A DNA stretch of 64,000 nt from Vibrio sp. LaRot3 (GCF_027587025.1 NZ_JAPPTI010000002.1:124001-188000), one strand, 5' to 3'; numbered from the stretch's first letter, positions 27,786 through 38,550 are shown. Numbers and translations: made by a program. The notes: generated from the sequence alone by a model not told the origin.

Positions 27786-30700
27786 CTACTTTTCCTCGAT
27801 TTCTTGTGGTGTTTTACGCAGTTTGGCTGTAATTGCGTATAGGCAAGGCACAATAAATAGAACAACTGGAACTGAAAATAATAGACCGTAGCCTAATGTC
27901 AGCGCCATTGGCCCCATGTTTACGTCTGCGCCACCAATGCCATAAGCAAGAGGTAACAGACCGACCACTGTGGTGGCAGAAGTTAACACAATTGGTCGTA
28001 AGCGCAGTGTTGCAGCCTCTATTACCGCTTGGGTGACATCTCGCCCTTTGTCTCTCAGTTCGTTAATCCGAGCAATCAGCACCAGTGAGTTGTTCACTAC
28101 AACCCCTGACATACCTAGTGCACCGACTAATGCGAACAAAGAGATAGGCTGCATGTGTAAGAACAGGGCGGTTAACGATGCGACTAATGCGAACGGAATG
28201 ACTGAAATGACCAGCAGTGGCTGAACTAAAGAGCTGAACATGATCGCCAGTACAAAGTAGATGCCTAAAATCGCAGCAGGGAAGGCAACAACAATACCAC
28301 CTAACGTTTCTTCAGTCGCTTCAACTTCACCACCAATATCGAGCATGACATCAGGGCTAATGTTATCTTTTACTGCTTCCCATAGCTCTTCGGTAATCGC
28401 ATCTGGGTCTAGGCCGCTACCGTCAACTTGCGCTGTTACCAACACAGTGCGGTCACCGTTGAAGTGCAGCACAATACGCTCCGCTTGAGTGTAGCGTACA
28501 TGAGCTAAGCGGCTTAGAGGTACTTGAGTACCGTCAGCGGTGTAGATCTTGGTGTTACGCAGTTCATCAAGGTTACGATATTGCTCGGTCAAGATGACTC
28601 GTAAACCGACTTCTTCATCACCAATCCAAGTGCTTGTTACTTTTTCGCCATCAAAAGCAACGCGCAGAGTAGTCGCTAAGTCATCAACGGTTAGGCCATA
28701 ACGAGCAAGCCATACATATTGAGGGATGATCTCAAGTTGTTGGTCTTTTAGCTCTTCGTTATTGGTCACATTGCTGAGACCAGGATATTGTTCAAGCCAT
28801 TCTTCAACCACTTTAACTGCTTGGTCACGAGATTCTTGGTTTTGACCAATTACGCGTACTTCAACAGGCTCACCCGGAGGCGCACCACCCGCATCTACAG
28901 TAAATTTGATGAATGGAACAGCGGTGATGTTAGCCAGTTGACTGCGAAGGTCTTCTGCGATCACGTCGGCTGTTCTGTCGCGATCTTCTGCGTTGGTTAA
29001 GTTGATAAGACCCGTACTTACCGGTGTAGAGTAGGTCATCTCATAGCTCAATAACTCAGACTCAGGCAATGCGCTGATTGCTTGTTCTACTTGGCTATGT
29101 GCTTCACGTACTTTATCCATTGGGGTGCCCGGTTGTACCTCGGTATAAACCTCAATGTATTTAGCCGCTTGAGCAGGGAAGAAGTCGAGACGCAATGTTG
29201 CGACCAAAGCACCACCAGCGATAAGTGCGCCTAAAGAAATGGCAACCACTTTAAACTTATGACTGACGGCTTTAGTAAGAACACGTTCATAACACTCAGT
29301 TAAGCGGTCGAATACTTTTGCTGTTTTGGTTTTTGGCTTTGGTTTTTTCAATGAATCCGCTAAGTGGGCTGGCAGCGTAACCGTACACTCAAACCATGAG
29401 AAGGTCAGCGCCATAATTACCGTCACTGGGATTACCGCGATTTCCATACCAAGTTCTCCGGGAATAAAGAACATCGGAATGAATACCAGTACCGTTGTGG
29501 TCAAACTAGCTAATACCGGTTTGTACACGTTCATTGTACCGTTAATTGCGGCATCTAGAGGTGATGCACCATTTTCTCTTTCGCGGTAGATACTTTCAGC
29601 AATGATGACTGAGTCATCGACGATGATACCAATCACAAGCAGTAGCGCAGACAAGGTAATTGCATCCAATGTCATGCCTAACCCTGGTATGAGCGCGAGC
29701 GCACCAAAAATACAGAATGGAATCGAAACGGCTACCCAAAAAGCAACTTGGCGTTGTAATACCAAACCAAGCACGATCAAGACTAAAATCAGACCAATAC
29801 CACCGTTGCTAGCAACGATAGTGAACTTCTCAGCCATATCTTTCGCTAGGTTGATTGAAGTATGAAACTCAAATTTTCCAGCGTGCTTTTCGCGTTCAGC
29901 GTCAAGGGTTTCCAGCACGGCACTGATGGCTGTGCGTACGTCCGCATTTGCTGTTTTAGTGATGTTGAACAAGATTGCTTGTTCGTTATTGATCATGCCG
30001 TATTCAGTGGCCTTTTCGAAGCCGTCTGATACTTTCGCAATGTCTCTGATGCGAACTAAGCCACCATCAGGGAGTACACGAATAATGGTTTCTTCTAACT
30101 CTTTCGCATTGTTGATTTGGGTAAGCGTGACAAGACGGTGTTCAGACTTCCAAGACTCAACCACACCACCAGACATAGATAGGTTGCGGCTGTTAATCGT
30201 GGTCATTACATCGTCGAATGTCAGGTTATAACGGCTAACCTTTTTTGGATCGACTTCAATCCAAAATTCACGTTCACGAAAACCAGACATGGTCGCTGTA
30301 CCAATACCGGGAATCGCTTTAATGCGTTTTTCCAATTGGCGAGCGTAACGCTGCAGGTCAGCATAGGTACCTGTTGTCGTGACACCAAATCGTAACACTT
30401 CGAAAGATGAGGTACTTTCTTGTAAAACCAGTGGGGGATCGGAAATGTCTTTTGGCAAACCGCTGACTCGGTCAACCGCTTGTTGAATTTTACGTACCAC
30501 GTCTGCGATGTCTGCGGTTTCGTCTACTTCAAGCAAGATAAGTGACGTACCTTCGGTAGATTCAGAGGTCATCTCACGGATGTTCTGAACGCCGCGCAGT
30601 TCTTTCTCAATCTTATTGGTAATATTGAGCTCAATATCTTGAGGCGATGCCCCCGGATAGTGGGTAATGATCTCAACTTCTGGGAAGGCAACCTCAGGGT

Positions 30701-30812
30701 CTTCTTGCATCTTAATAATGGTCAGCGAGGCAAGGCCGATAGCAAAAACCATAATGGTTATCACTCTGGCTAAAAAGCCTCGAGCGGCAAAGTAGCTAAT
30801 GATGTTTCTCAT
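27786..30812 (-). CDS. RND-family efflux permease
   Basis: The 1008-residue protein has the RND arrangement of twelve membrane helices and two large periplasmic loops. The N-terminus (RVITIMVFAIGLASL) opens helix 1, a porter-domain start QEDPEVAFPEVEI follows, and the proton-relay pair is in GIIVDDSVIIAE of helix 4. A second-half signature VGALGMSGVVVNNSLVLI is present. The sequence is of the HAE1 multidrug type rather than heavy-metal CzcA. The adaptor gene lies 11 bases upstream on the same strand; no outer-membrane channel gene is nearby, so the pump must use TolC. Substrates unknown. Confidence 0.9.
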   Translation of the reverse strand: MRNIISYFAARGFLARVITIMVFAIGLASLTIIKMQEDPEVAFPEVEIITHYPGASPQDIELNITNKIEKELRGVQNIREMTSESTEGTSLILLEVDETADIADVVRKIQQAVDRVSGLPKDISDPPLVLQESTSSFEVLRFGVTTTGTYADLQRYARQLEKRIKAIPGIGTATMSGFREREFWIEVDPKKVSRYNLTFDDVMTTINSRNLSMSGGVVESWKSEHRLVTLTQINNAKELEETIIRVLPDGGLVRIRDIAKVSDGFEKATEYGMINNEQAILFNITKTANADVRTAISAVLETLDAEREKHAGKFEFHTSINLAKDMAEKFTIVASNGGIGLILVLIVLGLVLQRQVAFWVAVSIPFCIFGALALIPGLGMTLDAITLSALLLVIGIIVDDSVIIAESIYRERENGASPLDAAINGTMNVYKPVLASLTTTVLVFIPMFFIPGELGMEIAVIPVTVIMALTFSWFECTVTLPAHLADSLKKPKPKTKTAKVFDRLTECYERVLTKAVSHKFKVVAISLGALIAGGALVATLRLDFFPAQAAKYIEVYTEVQPGTPMDKVREAHSQVEQAISALPESELLSYEMTYSTPVSTGLINLTNAEDRDRTADVIAEDLRSQLANITAVPFIKFTVDAGGAPPGEPVEVRVIGQNQESRDQAVKVVEEWLEQYPGLSNVTNNEELKDQQLEIIPQYVWLARYGLTVDDLATTLRVAFDGEKVTSTWIGDEEVGLRVILTEQYRNLDELRNTKIYTADGTQVPLSRLAHVRYTQAERIVLHFNGDRTVLVTAQVDGSGLDPDAITEELWEAVKDNISPDVMLDIGGEVEATEETLGGIVVAFPAAILGIYFVLAIMFSSLVQPLLVISVIPFALVASLTALFLHMQPISLFALVGALGMSGVVVNNSLVLIARINELRDKGRDVTQAVIEAATLRLRPIVLTSATTVVGLLPLAYGIGGADVNMGPMALTLGYGLLFSVPVVLFIVPCLYAITAKLRKTPQEIEEK

Positions 30813-30823
30813 TACTTACCTCT

Positions 30824-31588
30824 CTAGTTTACGGTTGTTGCGTGAAGAGACATACCCGGTTTGATAATGTGGTCCGAGTTAGTAATTTCAACATCAACAG
30901 GGTAGGCAAGAAGGTTCTTATCTAAGTTGATACCAATGCGTTTGATTTTGCTGTTGAACTTGTTTTCTGGGGCGGTATCGCTCCAAATTGTCAGATCTTG
31001 TCCGACAGAAAGCTCGGCTAAATCGTGTTCACTCGCCAAAAAGCGCACGATGATGTTGTCGACACTCGCTACGTTGTAGAGCAGATTCCCTTTCTCTACC
31101 CATGAGCCATGTTCAACATTTTTGCTTACGATGAAGCCATTGATTTGTGAGTCGATTTTGGTGTGGGCTAAGTTGTCTTTTGCTTGCTCTAGATCGATTT
31201 GCGCAAGCTGAAGGTTTGCTTTAGCTGATTGGTAATCAGCAAATGAAATGTCGAGATCGTGCTGTGATAGACTCTTCTTAGCGCGCAGCTCTTTGTAACG
31301 ATTGTACACACTCTTCTTCACTTTAAGATCCGCTTGAGCAAGCTGAAGGTTCGCCACTTGACGACGTACCTCAAGTTCAAAATCACTTTGCTCTAAAGCC
31401 ACAAGTTGCTGACCTGTTTTAACCGGTTCACCAATTTGTAATGGTTGGCTGTCAACCACGCCGCTCACTTGAGCAACGATATCTTGTGACTGTTGTGCTG
31501 TCGCGTGACCGATAAGATCCACCGCTGAAGCGTAACCACTGGGTAAGGTTAGTGCCACCACCGCAGATAACGTTGTTAGTCCTTTCAT
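30824..31588 (-). CDS. RND efflux periplasmic adaptor (membrane fusion protein)
   Basis: The 254-residue protein starts with a signal sequence (MKGLTTLSAVVALTLPSGYASA), then a barrel-sandwich (lipoyl-like) half VSGVVDSQPLQIGEPVKTGQQLVALEQ, a helical hairpin of about 65 residues, and the returning lipoyl half (NGFIVSKNVEHGSWVEKGN). A beta-barrel segment ends it, and the C-terminal membrane-proximal domain seems short or absent, since typical adaptors reach 350-400 residues. GGAG seven bases before the ATG sets the start. It bridges the RND permease to an outer channel, probably TolC. Confidence 0.85.
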   Translation of the reverse strand: MKGLTTLSAVVALTLPSGYASAVDLIGHATAQQSQDIVAQVSGVVDSQPLQIGEPVKTGQQLVALEQSDFELEVRRQVANLQLAQADLKVKKSVYNRYKELRAKKSLSQHDLDISFADYQSAKANLQLAQIDLEQAKDNLAHTKIDSQINGFIVSKNVEHGSWVEKGNLLYNVASVDNIIVRFLASEHDLAELSVGQDLTIWSDTAPENKFNSKIKRIGINLDKNLLAYPVDVEITNSDHIIKPGMSLHATTVN

Positions 31589-31807
31589 TTTATATTCTCC
31601 GGATACAATTTCGTTATCTTTAGACTAATATAGCGAGCGTGAATATTTTGTATACTAGATTGCGTTCTGAAACTATATGGCTGATAGAACTAGCAAAAGT
31701 GGAAATTTAACTGCTGTAGTGGCGTTTTGTAGAAGATTAATTTGTAAGGGCTCAGGACGAGCCCTTACGAAAAAATAGAGGTTAAGTATGGATGCTGATG
31801 CGAGAGG

Positions 31808-32257
31808 TTAGTTTTTTAGCAGAGTTGGCCAGTTTGCATCACCTTTTGCGATGTTTCCGCTAATGTCTTGTTGCCAAGTTTGCTTAACGGATTGGCTGTA
31901 GTTGAGATATAGTTTTCCATCGACAATGTTCCATGCCTCAGGATCGATTTTAGCTGTATAACCTTTACTGACTGCCCAAGCGCAATAACCGCCATATTGA
32001 GGGGCATATTGAGTGGGATTCGCGACAAACAAATCAAGATGTTGTTTGGATGAGAAGCGCCAATCTGCGCCGTTCCAGCGGTAGGTGTAATCTCTATCGC
32101 CTTTGACAGCTGCATTTTCCGTAAAGTAGGCCACGGGGTCATAGCCTTTAATCGCATTTCCGAAAAAGTCACTATAAACCGGCTCAAGTGCAAAAGCGGA
32201 AGTTAGACTCCCTAACCAGAGTGTGAGGAACAAAGTCAATTTTGTCAGTATATTCAT
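31808..32257 (-). CDS. YHS-domain exported protein
   Basis: The 149-residue protein has a signal peptide (to SAFA) and a YHS-domain core: IKGYDPVAYFTE, FSSKQHLDLFVANPTQYAPQYGGYCAWA. This domain occurs in metal-related and unknown proteins; the cysteine in YGGYCAWA is conserved in many members and the function is not established. AGGAG lies seven bases before the ATG. The gene is single and lies between the RND adaptor and gnd, both on the same strand. Confidence 0.82.
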   Translation of the reverse strand: MNILTKLTLFLTLWLGSLTSAFALEPVYSDFFGNAIKGYDPVAYFTENAAVKGDRDYTYRWNGADWRFSSKQHLDLFVANPTQYAPQYGGYCAWAVSKGYTAKIDPEAWNIVDGKLYLNYSQSVKQTWQQDISGNIAKGDANWPTLLKN

Positions 32258-32340
32258 ACTTGTTCTCCTTATTTACTCTTAGTATAGATAGGGAAAGAGA
32301 GAAGAAAATTTCACAAACTGTTAAGTAGTTGCCAAACAAA

Positions 32341-32362
32341 AAGGCGCTCATATGAGCGCCTT
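32341..32362 (-). terminator. Terminator after gnd
   Basis: AAGGCGCTCAT palindrome with a T-rich continuation on the minus strand, following the gnd stop codon at 32385. Confidence 0.85.
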
Positions 32363-32384
32363 TAGTGTTTATCTGGGTGACAGA

Positions 32385-33833
32385 TTAAACGTCGTATGTC
32401 GTAGACGCAGTATTACCGCCAGTACCTGTCCAGTTAGTGTGGAAGAACTCACCACGTGGACGGTCAGTACGCTCGTAAGTGTGAGCACCGAAGTAGTCAC
32501 GTTGAGCTTGAAGTAGGTTGGCTGGTAAACGTGCGGTTGTGTAACCGTCTAGGAAAGATAGCGCAGAAATCGTACATGGCATTGGGATGCCAGACTCTAG
32601 AGATTTCGCTGCTACTTTACGCCATGCCGTTAGGCTGCTTTGTAGAATGTTTTTGAAGTATTCATCAGAACCTAAGAACGCGATGTCTGGGTTTGCTTCG
32701 TATGCATCACGGATGTTGCCTAGGAATGCGCTGCGGATGATACAACCACCACGCCACATTAGCGCTACGTTACCGTAGTTTAGATCCCAGCCGTTCTCGT
32801 TAGACGCTTCGCGCATTAGCATGAAGCCTTGAGCGTAAGAGATGATCTTAGAAGCTAATAGCGCTTGGCGTAGTGCATCAACCCACTCTTGCTTGTCGCC
32901 TTCAACAGGTGTGATTGTTTTCTCAAACAGAGCTTCTGCCTCTACACGTTGGTCTTTTAGTGCAGATAGACAACGAGAGAATACAGATTCAGAGATAAGC
33001 GTTAGTGGAATACCTAGGTCTAGAGCGTTGATACCTGTCCATTTACCTGTGCCTTTTTGACCAGCAGTGTCTAGGATCTTTTCAACCAGAGCTTCACCAT
33101 CTTCATCTTTGTAGCCAAGGATGTCAGCAGTGATCTCAACAAGGTAGCTGTCTAGCTCTGTCTTGTTCCAATCAGCAAATACAGCTTGCATCTCATCAGC
33201 AGACATACCAAGACCATCTTTCATGAACTGGTAAGCTTCAGTGATTAGCTGCATGTCACCGTATTCGATGCCGTTGTGTACCATTTTAACGAAGTGGCCT
33301 GCTCCGTCATTACCAACCCAATCACAACATGGTTCGCCAGCGTCAGTTTTTGCTGCAATACCTTGGAAGATCGGCTTAACGGCTTCCCAAGCTTCTGGTG
33401 CGCCACCTGGCATGATTGATGGGCCAAAACGAGCGCCTTCTTCGCCACCAGAAACACCAGTACCAATGAAGTGAATACCTTTCTCACGTAGAGCAGCAAC
33501 GCGGCGGTTAGTGTCTGGGTAGTTAGTGTTACCACCATCAATGATGATGTCACCTTTGTCTAGCAGAGGAGTTAGTGCTTCAATGAACTTGTCGACAACT
33601 TCACCAGCACGAACCATAAGCATCACTTTACGTGGTGCTTCTAGCTTTTCAACCAGCTCTTCTAGCGAGTATGCGCCGATGATGTTTGTGCCTTTTGCTG
33701 GACCCTCTAGGAACTCGTCTACTTTCGCAGCAGTACGGTTGTGAGCAACAACAGTGAAGCCATTGTCGTTCATGTTTAGGATAAGGTTTTGACCCATTAC
33801 TGCTAGGCCAATTACACCGATATCACCTTTCAT
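32385..33833 (-). CDS. gnd: 6-phosphogluconate dehydrogenase, decarboxylating
   Basis: The 482-residue enzyme oxidises 6-phosphogluconate to ribulose-5-phosphate and CO2 with NADP in the oxidative pentose phosphate pathway. The NADP site reads GLAVMGQNLILNM at the N-terminus; the substrate-binding signature is KMVHNGIEYGDMQLI near residue 185; IIRSAF and the C-terminal tail (GTGGNTASTTYDV) match Gnd. Length is that of the family (about 470-480). GGAGAG six bases before the ATG sets the start. It is the last gene of zwf-pgl-gnd, 34 bases after pgl. Confidence 0.97.
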   Translation of the reverse strand: MKGDIGVIGLAVMGQNLILNMNDNGFTVVAHNRTAAKVDEFLEGPAKGTNIIGAYSLEELVEKLEAPRKVMLMVRAGEVVDKFIEALTPLLDKGDIIIDGGNTNYPDTNRRVAALREKGIHFIGTGVSGGEEGARFGPSIMPGGAPEAWEAVKPIFQGIAAKTDAGEPCCDWVGNDGAGHFVKMVHNGIEYGDMQLITEAYQFMKDGLGMSADEMQAVFADWNKTELDSYLVEITADILGYKDEDGEALVEKILDTAGQKGTGKWTGINALDLGIPLTLISESVFSRCLSALKDQRVEAEALFEKTITPVEGDKQEWVDALRQALLASKIISYAQGFMLMREASNENGWDLNYGNVALMWRGGCIIRSAFLGNIRDAYEANPDIAFLGSDEYFKNILQSSLTAWRKVAAKSLESGIPMPCTISALSFLDGYTTARLPANLLQAQRDYFGAHTYERTDRPRGEFFHTNWTGTGGNTASTTYDV

Positions 33834-33867
33834 TGTTTCTCTCCAATTATTCTAAAAGACGCTCGCG

Positions 33868-34584
33868 TTACGCGATTTTTTCTGCTGCGTCTGAATCTAA
33901 GTACCACTCAGTCTCACCAGTTTTAGACTGGATTTTTGCTGCTGGGTAAGGCAGCTCATTCGCCGGAGTAGTATGAATTTCGTGTACGATTTCAACCTTG
34001 CCAGCGCCAAGCACTAGGTAGCTGATTCGTTTTGCGGCTTCTAAAACTTTCGCGGTTTTAGACACGCGGATTTGGCCAGACTCAGGGTGAGAAGCTAATA
34101 CCGATAGGTTCTCATCATTGTAGTCTGTCTGGCCTGGGAATAGGGAAGCGGTATGACCGTCAGCGCCTACACCTAATAGAATCCAGTCAAAAACAGGTGT
34201 CCCGTTCTCACAAGGGATGACGTCGGCCATCTCTTTCGCGAAACGTTCTGCTTCTGTTTGTGGGTCATCTTCACCACGAATACGGTGGATGTTCTCAGCT
34301 GGAAGATTTACTTGGCTAAATAGCAGCGCGTTCGCTTCACCGTAGTTGCTTTCTGCATCGTCTGGTGCGACACAACGCTCATCACCCCACCAGAAGTGAA
34401 GATTTTGCCATTGGATAGACTCTGCGTATGGCGCACTTGCTAATAGTTTAAATAGCATCTTAGGTGTGCTGCCGCCCGAAAGTGAAATATGCACAGGGCG
34501 ATTTAGCTCGCTGAATACTTTCAAATCGTTGGCAAGGCTTTCCACTACTTGGTCAGCAGTTTGGAAGATCTTATGGTTGATCAT
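33868..34584 (-). CDS. pgl: 6-phosphogluconolactonase
   Basis: The 238-residue enzyme hydrolyses 6-phosphogluconolactone to 6-phosphogluconate, the second step of the oxidative pentose phosphate pathway. It is of the DevB/SOL type, not the YbhE type of E. coli: [28 protein letters not shown] and [16 protein letters not shown] are the substrate-binding motifs. Its start codon overlaps the zwf stop in ATGA, so the two are translationally coupled. Confidence 0.95.
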   Translation of the reverse strand: MINHKIFQTADQVVESLANDLKVFSELNRPVHISLSGGSTPKMLFKLLASAPYAESIQWQNLHFWWGDERCVAPDDAESNYGEANALLFSQVNLPAENIHRIRGEDDPQTEAERFAKEMADVIPCENGTPVFDWILLGVGADGHTASLFPGQTDYNDENLSVLASHPESGQIRVSKTAKVLEAAKRISYLVLGAGKVEIVHEIHTTPANELPYPAAKIQSKTGETEWYLDSDAAEKIA

Positions 34585-36083
34585 AGTTCGCAGTAATCCG
34601 TGTCTGTTAGGTTCTTACAAGGGAAGCGCCAAGCGCGGCCATCTCGTTGTAGTAAGTCGTCCGATTCTTTAGGACCCCAAGTACCACATGCGTATCCGAA
34701 TAGGGCTTGCGGATCTTGTTTGAAGTCTAGAATGGGTTGGACATACTTCCAGCATGCTTCAACCGCATCGGTACGAGCAAATAGAGTAGCATCACCATTT
34801 AAAGCATCAAGTAGAAGACGCTCATAAGCCGTAAGCATTTGCGTTTCTTGTAGCGAAGCGTAGTGGAAATTCATCTTCACTTCTTTAGCGTTGAAGCCTG
34901 CGCCCGGTTCTTTCAAACCAAAGCTCATTTGAATACCTTCATCTGGCTGAATACGGATGATGAGCTTGTTCTCAGGTGCGTTTTGACCAAACACTGGGTG
35001 TGGCGTCTGTTTGAAGTGGATAACCACCTCAGTAACGCGAGTCGGTAAGCGTTTACCTGTACGTACATAGAATGGTACGCCATTCCAACGCCAGTTATTG
35101 ATATGCGCTTTCAGGCCAATGTATGTTTCGGTGCGTGAGTCATCGGCAACGCCGTTTTCTTCACGGTAGCCAATCAGTTGTTCACCACGAACGTCAGAAG
35201 CGGTGTACTGACCAAGCACGAGATCGTTGCGTAGGTCTTCTTCCTCTAGCGGTTTAAGGCATTGCAGCACTTTTACTACTTCGTCACGCATAGAGTCGGC
35301 ATTAATCTGTGCTGGTGGCTCCATACCGACCATGGCAAGTACTTGCAATAGATGGTTTTGGAACATATCGCGCACAGCGCCAGAGCCATCGTAGTAGCCG
35401 CCGCGTTCTTCAACGCCTAAGAACTCTGCACCAGTAATTTCAACATATTCGATGTAATTGCGGTTCCACAACGGCTCGAACATGGCGTTAGAGAAACGGA
35501 ACACCAATAAGTTTTGTACAGTTTCTTTACCTAGGTAATGGTCAATACGATAGATTTGGTGCTCTTGGAAGTGCTCGTGGATTTCTTTATCTAACGTACG
35601 TGCTGATTCAAGGTCATAGCCAAATGGTTTTTCGATGATCAGGCGTTTCCAACCATCCTCTTCGTTGTTCAGACCATGCGCGGCTAGGCTCGCTGGAATC
35701 ACGCTGTACAAACTAGGTGGTGTCGCTAGATAGAACAGGGTGTTACGCTGTTCAAATTGGTACTGATCTGCAAGTTGGTCTAAACGGTCAGCCAGTTTGC
35801 TGTAGTTCTCAGTATCAGAGGTATTAATCGCTTGGTAGTGCAAATGGTTAATAAATGCATCTAGGGTTGCGGGTTCAGTTTTCTCCATCTCTTGGAGAGA
35901 GCGTTTTAGCTTGTCGCGATACGAGTCATCGCTGTATTCAGTTCGACTTACACCCAAAATGGCGAAGTTTTCAGGAAGCTGCTTGTTCGCGTAGAGGTGG
36001 TATAAAGCGGGGATCAACTTACGGTAGGTTAAGTCGCCCGAAGCACCAAAAATAACGATGCTGCTGTTTTCTGGAATTACCAT
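34581..36083 (-). CDS. zwf: Glucose-6-phosphate 1-dehydrogenase
   Basis: The 500-residue enzyme starts the oxidative pentose phosphate pathway, making NADPH and 6-phosphogluconolactone. The nucleotide-binding motif is [19 protein letters not shown] and the catalytic motif is [10 protein letters not shown] chose the ATG at 36083 because AAGGGA lies six bases upstream; a tandem ATG at 36086 and a 29-residue upstream extension are also in frame but the extension lacks family similarity. It heads zwf-pgl-gnd, the arrangement I recall from V. cholerae chromosome II. Confidence 0.96.
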   Translation of the reverse strand: MVIPENSSIVIFGASGDLTYRKLIPALYHLYANKQLPENFAILGVSRTEYSDDSYRDKLKRSLQEMEKTEPATLDAFINHLHYQAINTSDTENYSKLADRLDQLADQYQFEQRNTLFYLATPPSLYSVIPASLAAHGLNNEEDGWKRLIIEKPFGYDLESARTLDKEIHEHFQEHQIYRIDHYLGKETVQNLLVFRFSNAMFEPLWNRNYIEYVEITGAEFLGVEERGGYYDGSGAVRDMFQNHLLQVLAMVGMEPPAQINADSMRDEVVKVLQCLKPLEEEDLRNDLVLGQYTASDVRGEQLIGYREENGVADDSRTETYIGLKAHINNWRWNGVPFYVRTGKRLPTRVTEVVIHFKQTPHPVFGQNAPENKLIIRIQPDEGIQMSFGLKEPGAGFNAKEVKMNFHYASLQETQMLTAYERLLLDALNGDATLFARTDAVEACWKYVQPILDFKQDPQALFGYACGTWGPKESDDLLQRDGRAWRFPCKNLTDTDYCEL

Positions 36084-36390
36084 CATCTTTCCCTTAAAAC
36101 GAGGTAGTAATTGCGTGCCTAGGTTTGGCATTCTAATCATTATGTTAGGAAACAAACCTATCAACGACACCTCAAAATAGATAATCGCTCGTGCCTATTT
36201 AAACGATAGGCAAAACCGAATTGTTGTTGAGAACAATCTCAATACGGCGCGGTATTGTCCCTGACAATTTGATTCACATCAACTGCCAAGGACGCAATCG
36301 GTTAATTTATAGCACGTTTTTTTCTACTATCTGGTTGCATCAGTGGTTGAATGATAGAAAAACCTTTCAAATTTAGGTCGAATATTTAAA
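36084..36390. other. Intergenic region upstream of zwf
   Basis: About 300 bases between the MFS gene stop and the zwf start. It contains ATTGTT-N6-AACAAT and CAATAC-N6-GTATTG inverted repeats near 36220-36257, which could be operators in the zwf promoter. No gene was seen. Confidence 0.45.
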
Positions 36391-37665
36391 TTAGGCCACT
36401 TTGTGTACGGATTCTGGTTCGAGTTCATCACCTAGCTGCTTTTCGGTTGATTTTGGCAGCTGATAAAGCCAGCCACAGCTGATGGCTAAAAGTACCCCGC
36501 TAAACTGCCATGCTAAAGAGATAGAGTGGTATTGCGCTAGCCAACCTAGCAAAGTAGAAGCGATGACCGCTCCGCTAGTAATAACCAGTGAATGAAGAGA
36601 CAGAATGGTCGAGCGATGGTTTGATGGCGTGTGCTGATTGACGAGCAATGTTTCTGAGTTACATCCGATGGTGAATAAAAAGAAAAAGCCAAGATATAAG
36701 CAACTAAAGCCAATGACGGATTGGCTAGATGCCAAAAGAAAGAGCAGAAGTGCCGCTCCTAAACGGGATACAACCAATAGCGCGCGGTGAGAGTGTTTAA
36801 ACAATGCCAGTAGCGGTTGCGAGGCCAAAGACGCCGCGCCAGCCATGACAAAATAGAGCGCAGCAATCAGGCCAAATATACTGATAGATGATGAGTCACC
36901 GATTAACTGCTTTAAATAGGGTTGCCATAAGTTCTCTAACCCAGAAAGTACCCAGCCGTAAATAATACCCGTTTTAAACAGGCAACCAATCGTTGAGTGG
37001 AAAAAACTCGCCTGCAACATCGTTAAAGTATTGCGGTTTTCTTGATGGCTTTCGCTGCATTTATGGGAGTACGCTGACGACTCTTTTATTAAGCAAGGCG
37101 TGATTCCCATCAGTAATACGCTCAGCATAGCAATTACGACTAGGTTTGTGTCCATTGCGGACTGCAATTCAAAAGGGACCAAATGGGCACAACTGGCGAG
37201 ATAGCCACCAACCAATGCGCCAAAGGCAAGGCCAATAGTGACCATAAAGTTGACTTTAGCCAGTGCCTGATGAAAGCTCATCGAGCCTTTCGCAGCCGTA
37301 AACGCATCGTAAAACCACGCGTCTAACGTACCTGAGTAGACAGCCCGAGCAGTGCCAAGCAATAAAGCCGCGCAAGCGATCGATGCAAAAGAGTCTGCAA
37401 TTAGCAGCATCAAACTGCCCAGCGTAAGTATCACTAACGAAATTAAATAGGTGGTTAGGCGGCCAATTCTATCGGCTAAAACGCCAAGCGGCACTTCTAA
37501 CAATGCGGTTGAAGCGACCCAAATCGCCATAATTAAGCCGATATCAGAGAGGTTAAGAGAGCGGCTTTGAAAAATGAGTACCAGCACGGGTATGGCTAGA
37601 CCAGCAATGAACCAGTGCAACGTTTGCTGAATTGCATATTGGATGGTTAGGGTGGTTTTCTTCAT
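36391..37665 (-). CDS. MFS transporter
   Basis: The 424-residue protein has about twelve hydrophobic helices. The loop between helices 2 and 3 reads LGVLADRIGRLTTYLIS, the standard major facilitator motif A. The first six codons before ATG 37665 form an upstream extension; AGGAGG sits eight bases before this ATG and inside that extension, so I chose 37665. It is divergent from an XRE-type regulator 108 bases away, which probably controls it. Substrate unknown; a drug or small-molecule exporter is the usual expectation for this branch. Confidence 0.82.
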   Translation of the reverse strand: MKKTTLTIQYAIQQTLHWFIAGLAIPVLVLIFQSRSLNLSDIGLIMAIWVASTALLEVPLGVLADRIGRLTTYLISLVILTLGSLMLLIADSFASIACAALLLGTARAVYSGTLDAWFYDAFTAAKGSMSFHQALAKVNFMVTIGLAFGALVGGYLASCAHLVPFELQSAMDTNLVVIAMLSVLLMGITPCLIKESSAYSHKCSESHQENRNTLTMLQASFFHSTIGCLFKTGIIYGWVLSGLENLWQPYLKQLIGDSSSISIFGLIAALYFVMAGAASLASQPLLALFKHSHRALLVVSRLGAALLLFLLASSQSVIGFSCLYLGFFFLFTIGCNSETLLVNQHTPSNHRSTILSLHSLVITSGAVIASTLLGWLAQYHSISLAWQFSGVLLAISCGWLYQLPKSTEKQLGDELEPESVHKVA

Positions 37666-37773
37666 GGTTACGTCCTCCTGCATGTTGAAGGGTTTCTTAT
37701 TTTGACCTCTATTTCAAAGTGTTCGTGACATGGGTAATATAATGATACCTAAGGGCGCTTTAGATGAACGGAT

Positions 37774-38550
37774 ATGGACGATAAGTTACTGCAGCAAGTG
37801 TGTGAGTTACTCAAGAAGGAGTTGCGTAGGCAAAGGGTAGGTTACAAAGACCTAGGTTTGATGATGGACCTCTCTGAGGTGAGCGTGAAACGTTTGTTGA
37901 ATAATCAACAGCCTCTTTCTTTGCAGCGATTAATTACAATCTGCCAAATATTATCACTGACACTGTCGAAATTATTGGATGAAGCAGAACGAAATCTCAA
38001 TAGCATCCCACTTTTTACCGCGGAGCAAGATGCAGCGTTTTTTGCGCAGCCAGCGCTATTTACTTTTTGGAGTAAGCTAGCTGAAGAGCTTTCCGTGGCG
38101 GAGGTTGCTGAGTTATACCAATTGTCGCCAGCATCGGTTCATCTTTATTTGTCTCAGCTTGATAAGTTGGAGCTAATAGAGCTTGGGCTAAACAATCACG
38201 TTAAGCTACTTGCGCCTGCACACACCGCGTTTGATGTTGGCTCTAAATATGCTGCCTTTTTCACTCATGATGTGGTTAATCGATTGAAAGAGCGGGTGAT
38301 TGAACTCTCGCCAGATGATGACCAAGGCTTTTTAGTGAGCTTAAAGGCCGAGCTTACTTTTGATGAGTTTCAAGAGATCAGGCAAACATTAGAAGAATGG
38401 TTGTTCGCAAAGCTACGCGATAGTCAAAACAAGCAAGCTCGAAAGGCGTTAGTGACCAAGCCGCATACCTTTGTAATGATGGGCGCTCAAGGGGCATATC
38501 ATGATGATTTGCCCACGATTCCCAATATTGCGCCAGAGCTTTTAAGATAA
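37774..38550 (+). CDS. XRE-type helix-turn-helix regulator
   Basis: The 258-residue protein opens with a Cro/CI-type helix-turn-helix (KDLGLMMDLSEVSVKRLLNNQQPLSLQRLITICQILSLTL). The middle contains a second possible helix-turn-helix (SVAEVAELYQLSPASVHLYLSQLDKLELIEL), so the protein may bind DNA through two segments. The rest is helical, charged and without a recognised ligand domain. It is divergent from the MFS gene and likely its regulator. The ribosome site at the start is weak. Confidence 0.75.
   Translation: MDDKLLQQVCELLKKELRRQRVGYKDLGLMMDLSEVSVKRLLNNQQPLSLQRLITICQILSLTLSKLLDEAERNLNSIPLFTAEQDAAFFAQPALFTFWSKLAEELSVAEVAELYQLSPASVHLYLSQLDKLELIELGLNNHVKLLAPAHTAFDVGSKYAAFFTHDVVNRLKERVIELSPDDDQGFLVSLKAELTFDEFQEIRQTLEEWLFAKLRDSQNKQARKALVTKPHTFVMMGAQGAYHDDLPTIPNIAPELLR

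Noticed and set aside
29326..29865. Several 60-100 residue frames opposite the RND permease gene
   Set aside because: They are shadows of a long, well-supported gene with strong codon bias.
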